Assembly: GCF_009724245.1 (NCBI RefSeq) | Contig: NZ_WNNK01000003.1 | Span: 124,001 to 188,000 of the forward strand | Source of the DNA: Pseudomonas spelaei | GTDB taxonomy: Bacteria > Pseudomonadota > Gammaproteobacteria > Pseudomonadales > Pseudomonadaceae | DNA length: 64,000 nucleotides | Reading direction: 5' to 3' | Shown here: positions 63,599 through 64,000 of the stretch, piece by piece | How the letters are laid out: each line of letters starts with the position of its first letter | Position numbering within the stretch: the first letter of the stretch is position 1 | Translations under genes and position numbers: made by a program | Notes under the pieces: generated by a model | Seen by the model: the letters and a program-made list of their open reading frames with translations, nothing else | Database searches by the model: none | Told to the model about the DNA's origin: nothing

Positions 63599-64000
63599 TT
63601 AGTGTTTGCTGGCGCCTGCGGCACCAATGCCAGTCATGGAGCGGATGAACTGCGCCAGGTAACGGCCGCGCTCAAGGGTGGCGCGAGGCGAGCGGTCGGT
63701 GACGGAGAAGATCCAGGCGCTGAAAAACGCCAGGCTCATGGAGAACAGTGCCGGGTTGGAGTAGGGGAACAGTGCCTGGTCGTAATGCAGCACGTTGACC
63801 CACACCGCCGGGCTGAGTAGCAGCAGCACAATCGCCGAGACCAGCCCTGCCAGGCTGCCGGTCACCGCGCCACGGGTGGTCAGGCCCTTCCAGTACATCG
63901 AGAGGAACAGCACCGGGAAATTCACCGAGGCGGCAATCGCCAAAACCAGGCCGGACAGGAACGCAATGTTCTGCGACTCAAACAGCAGGCCGAGGATGAT
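63599..64000 (-). CDS. Sodium:solute symporter (ActP/PaaL-like), partial
   Basis: Only the C-terminal 133 codons are in the window; the frame stays open to the right edge. Visible helices and the string ASVNFPVLFLSMYWKGLTTRGA match the SSS family near ActP, and the C-terminal RATLERGRYLAQFIRSMTG is typical. Position just before paaZ suggests the phenylacetate permease (PaaL/PhaJ type). An acetate permease cannot be excluded from the part seen. Confidence 0.85.
   Translation of the reverse strand: MILGLLFESQNIAFLSGLVLAIAASVNFPVLFLSMYWKGLTTRGAVTGSLAGLVSAIVLLLLSPAVWVNVLHYDQALFPYSNPALFSMSLAFFSAWIFSVTDRSPRATLERGRYLAQFIRSMTGIGAAGASKH

Overview
The window reads as chromosomal DNA of a Pseudomonas, most likely from the P. 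fluorescens group. Support comes from GC-rich coding, a pseudomonad phenylacetate gene (paaZ) next to its symporter, a Roc-type regulatory module, CupB-like fimbriae, a REP-type inverted doublet, and a tRNA-Gly(GCC) 3' fragment. No sequence search was run; all family calls come from reading motifs. Layout: (1) 1-13,549, minus strand: a BvgA/RcsB-type response regulator and an EvgS/BvgS-type hybrid kinase, then a GbpA-like chitin-active LPMO, a cytochrome b561, and type II secretion genes gspC-D-E-F-G-H-I-J, with gspJ cut by the window edge. Most gsp genes overlap by 4 nt or abut, and the b561 gene overlaps gspC, so cargo, possible electron donor and secretion machine look co-expressed. (2) 13,773-18,558: a coiled-coil protein of unknown role, divergent from an ABC exporter with a GldG-like partner. 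(3) 18,898-28,734: a signalling block with a RocA-like regulator, a small receiver-like protein, a RocS-like hybrid kinase, a RocR-like receiver-EAL protein whose receiver carries Asn at the expected phospho-Asp position (N56), and a third hybrid kinase with no adjacent regulator. (4) 28,829-44,739: surface structures. TpsA1 and TpsB run on the minus strand, followed by another RocA-like regulator. Divergent from it is a six-gene operon in cupB order: pilin, chaperone, usher, chaperone, TpsA2, tip adhesin. (5) 45,126-51,554: a second fimbrial operon of the alternate (CS1/CFA-I, alpha) chaperone-usher type with two Cys-free pilins, an usher, a tip adhesin, two full chaperones and one single-domain chaperone.
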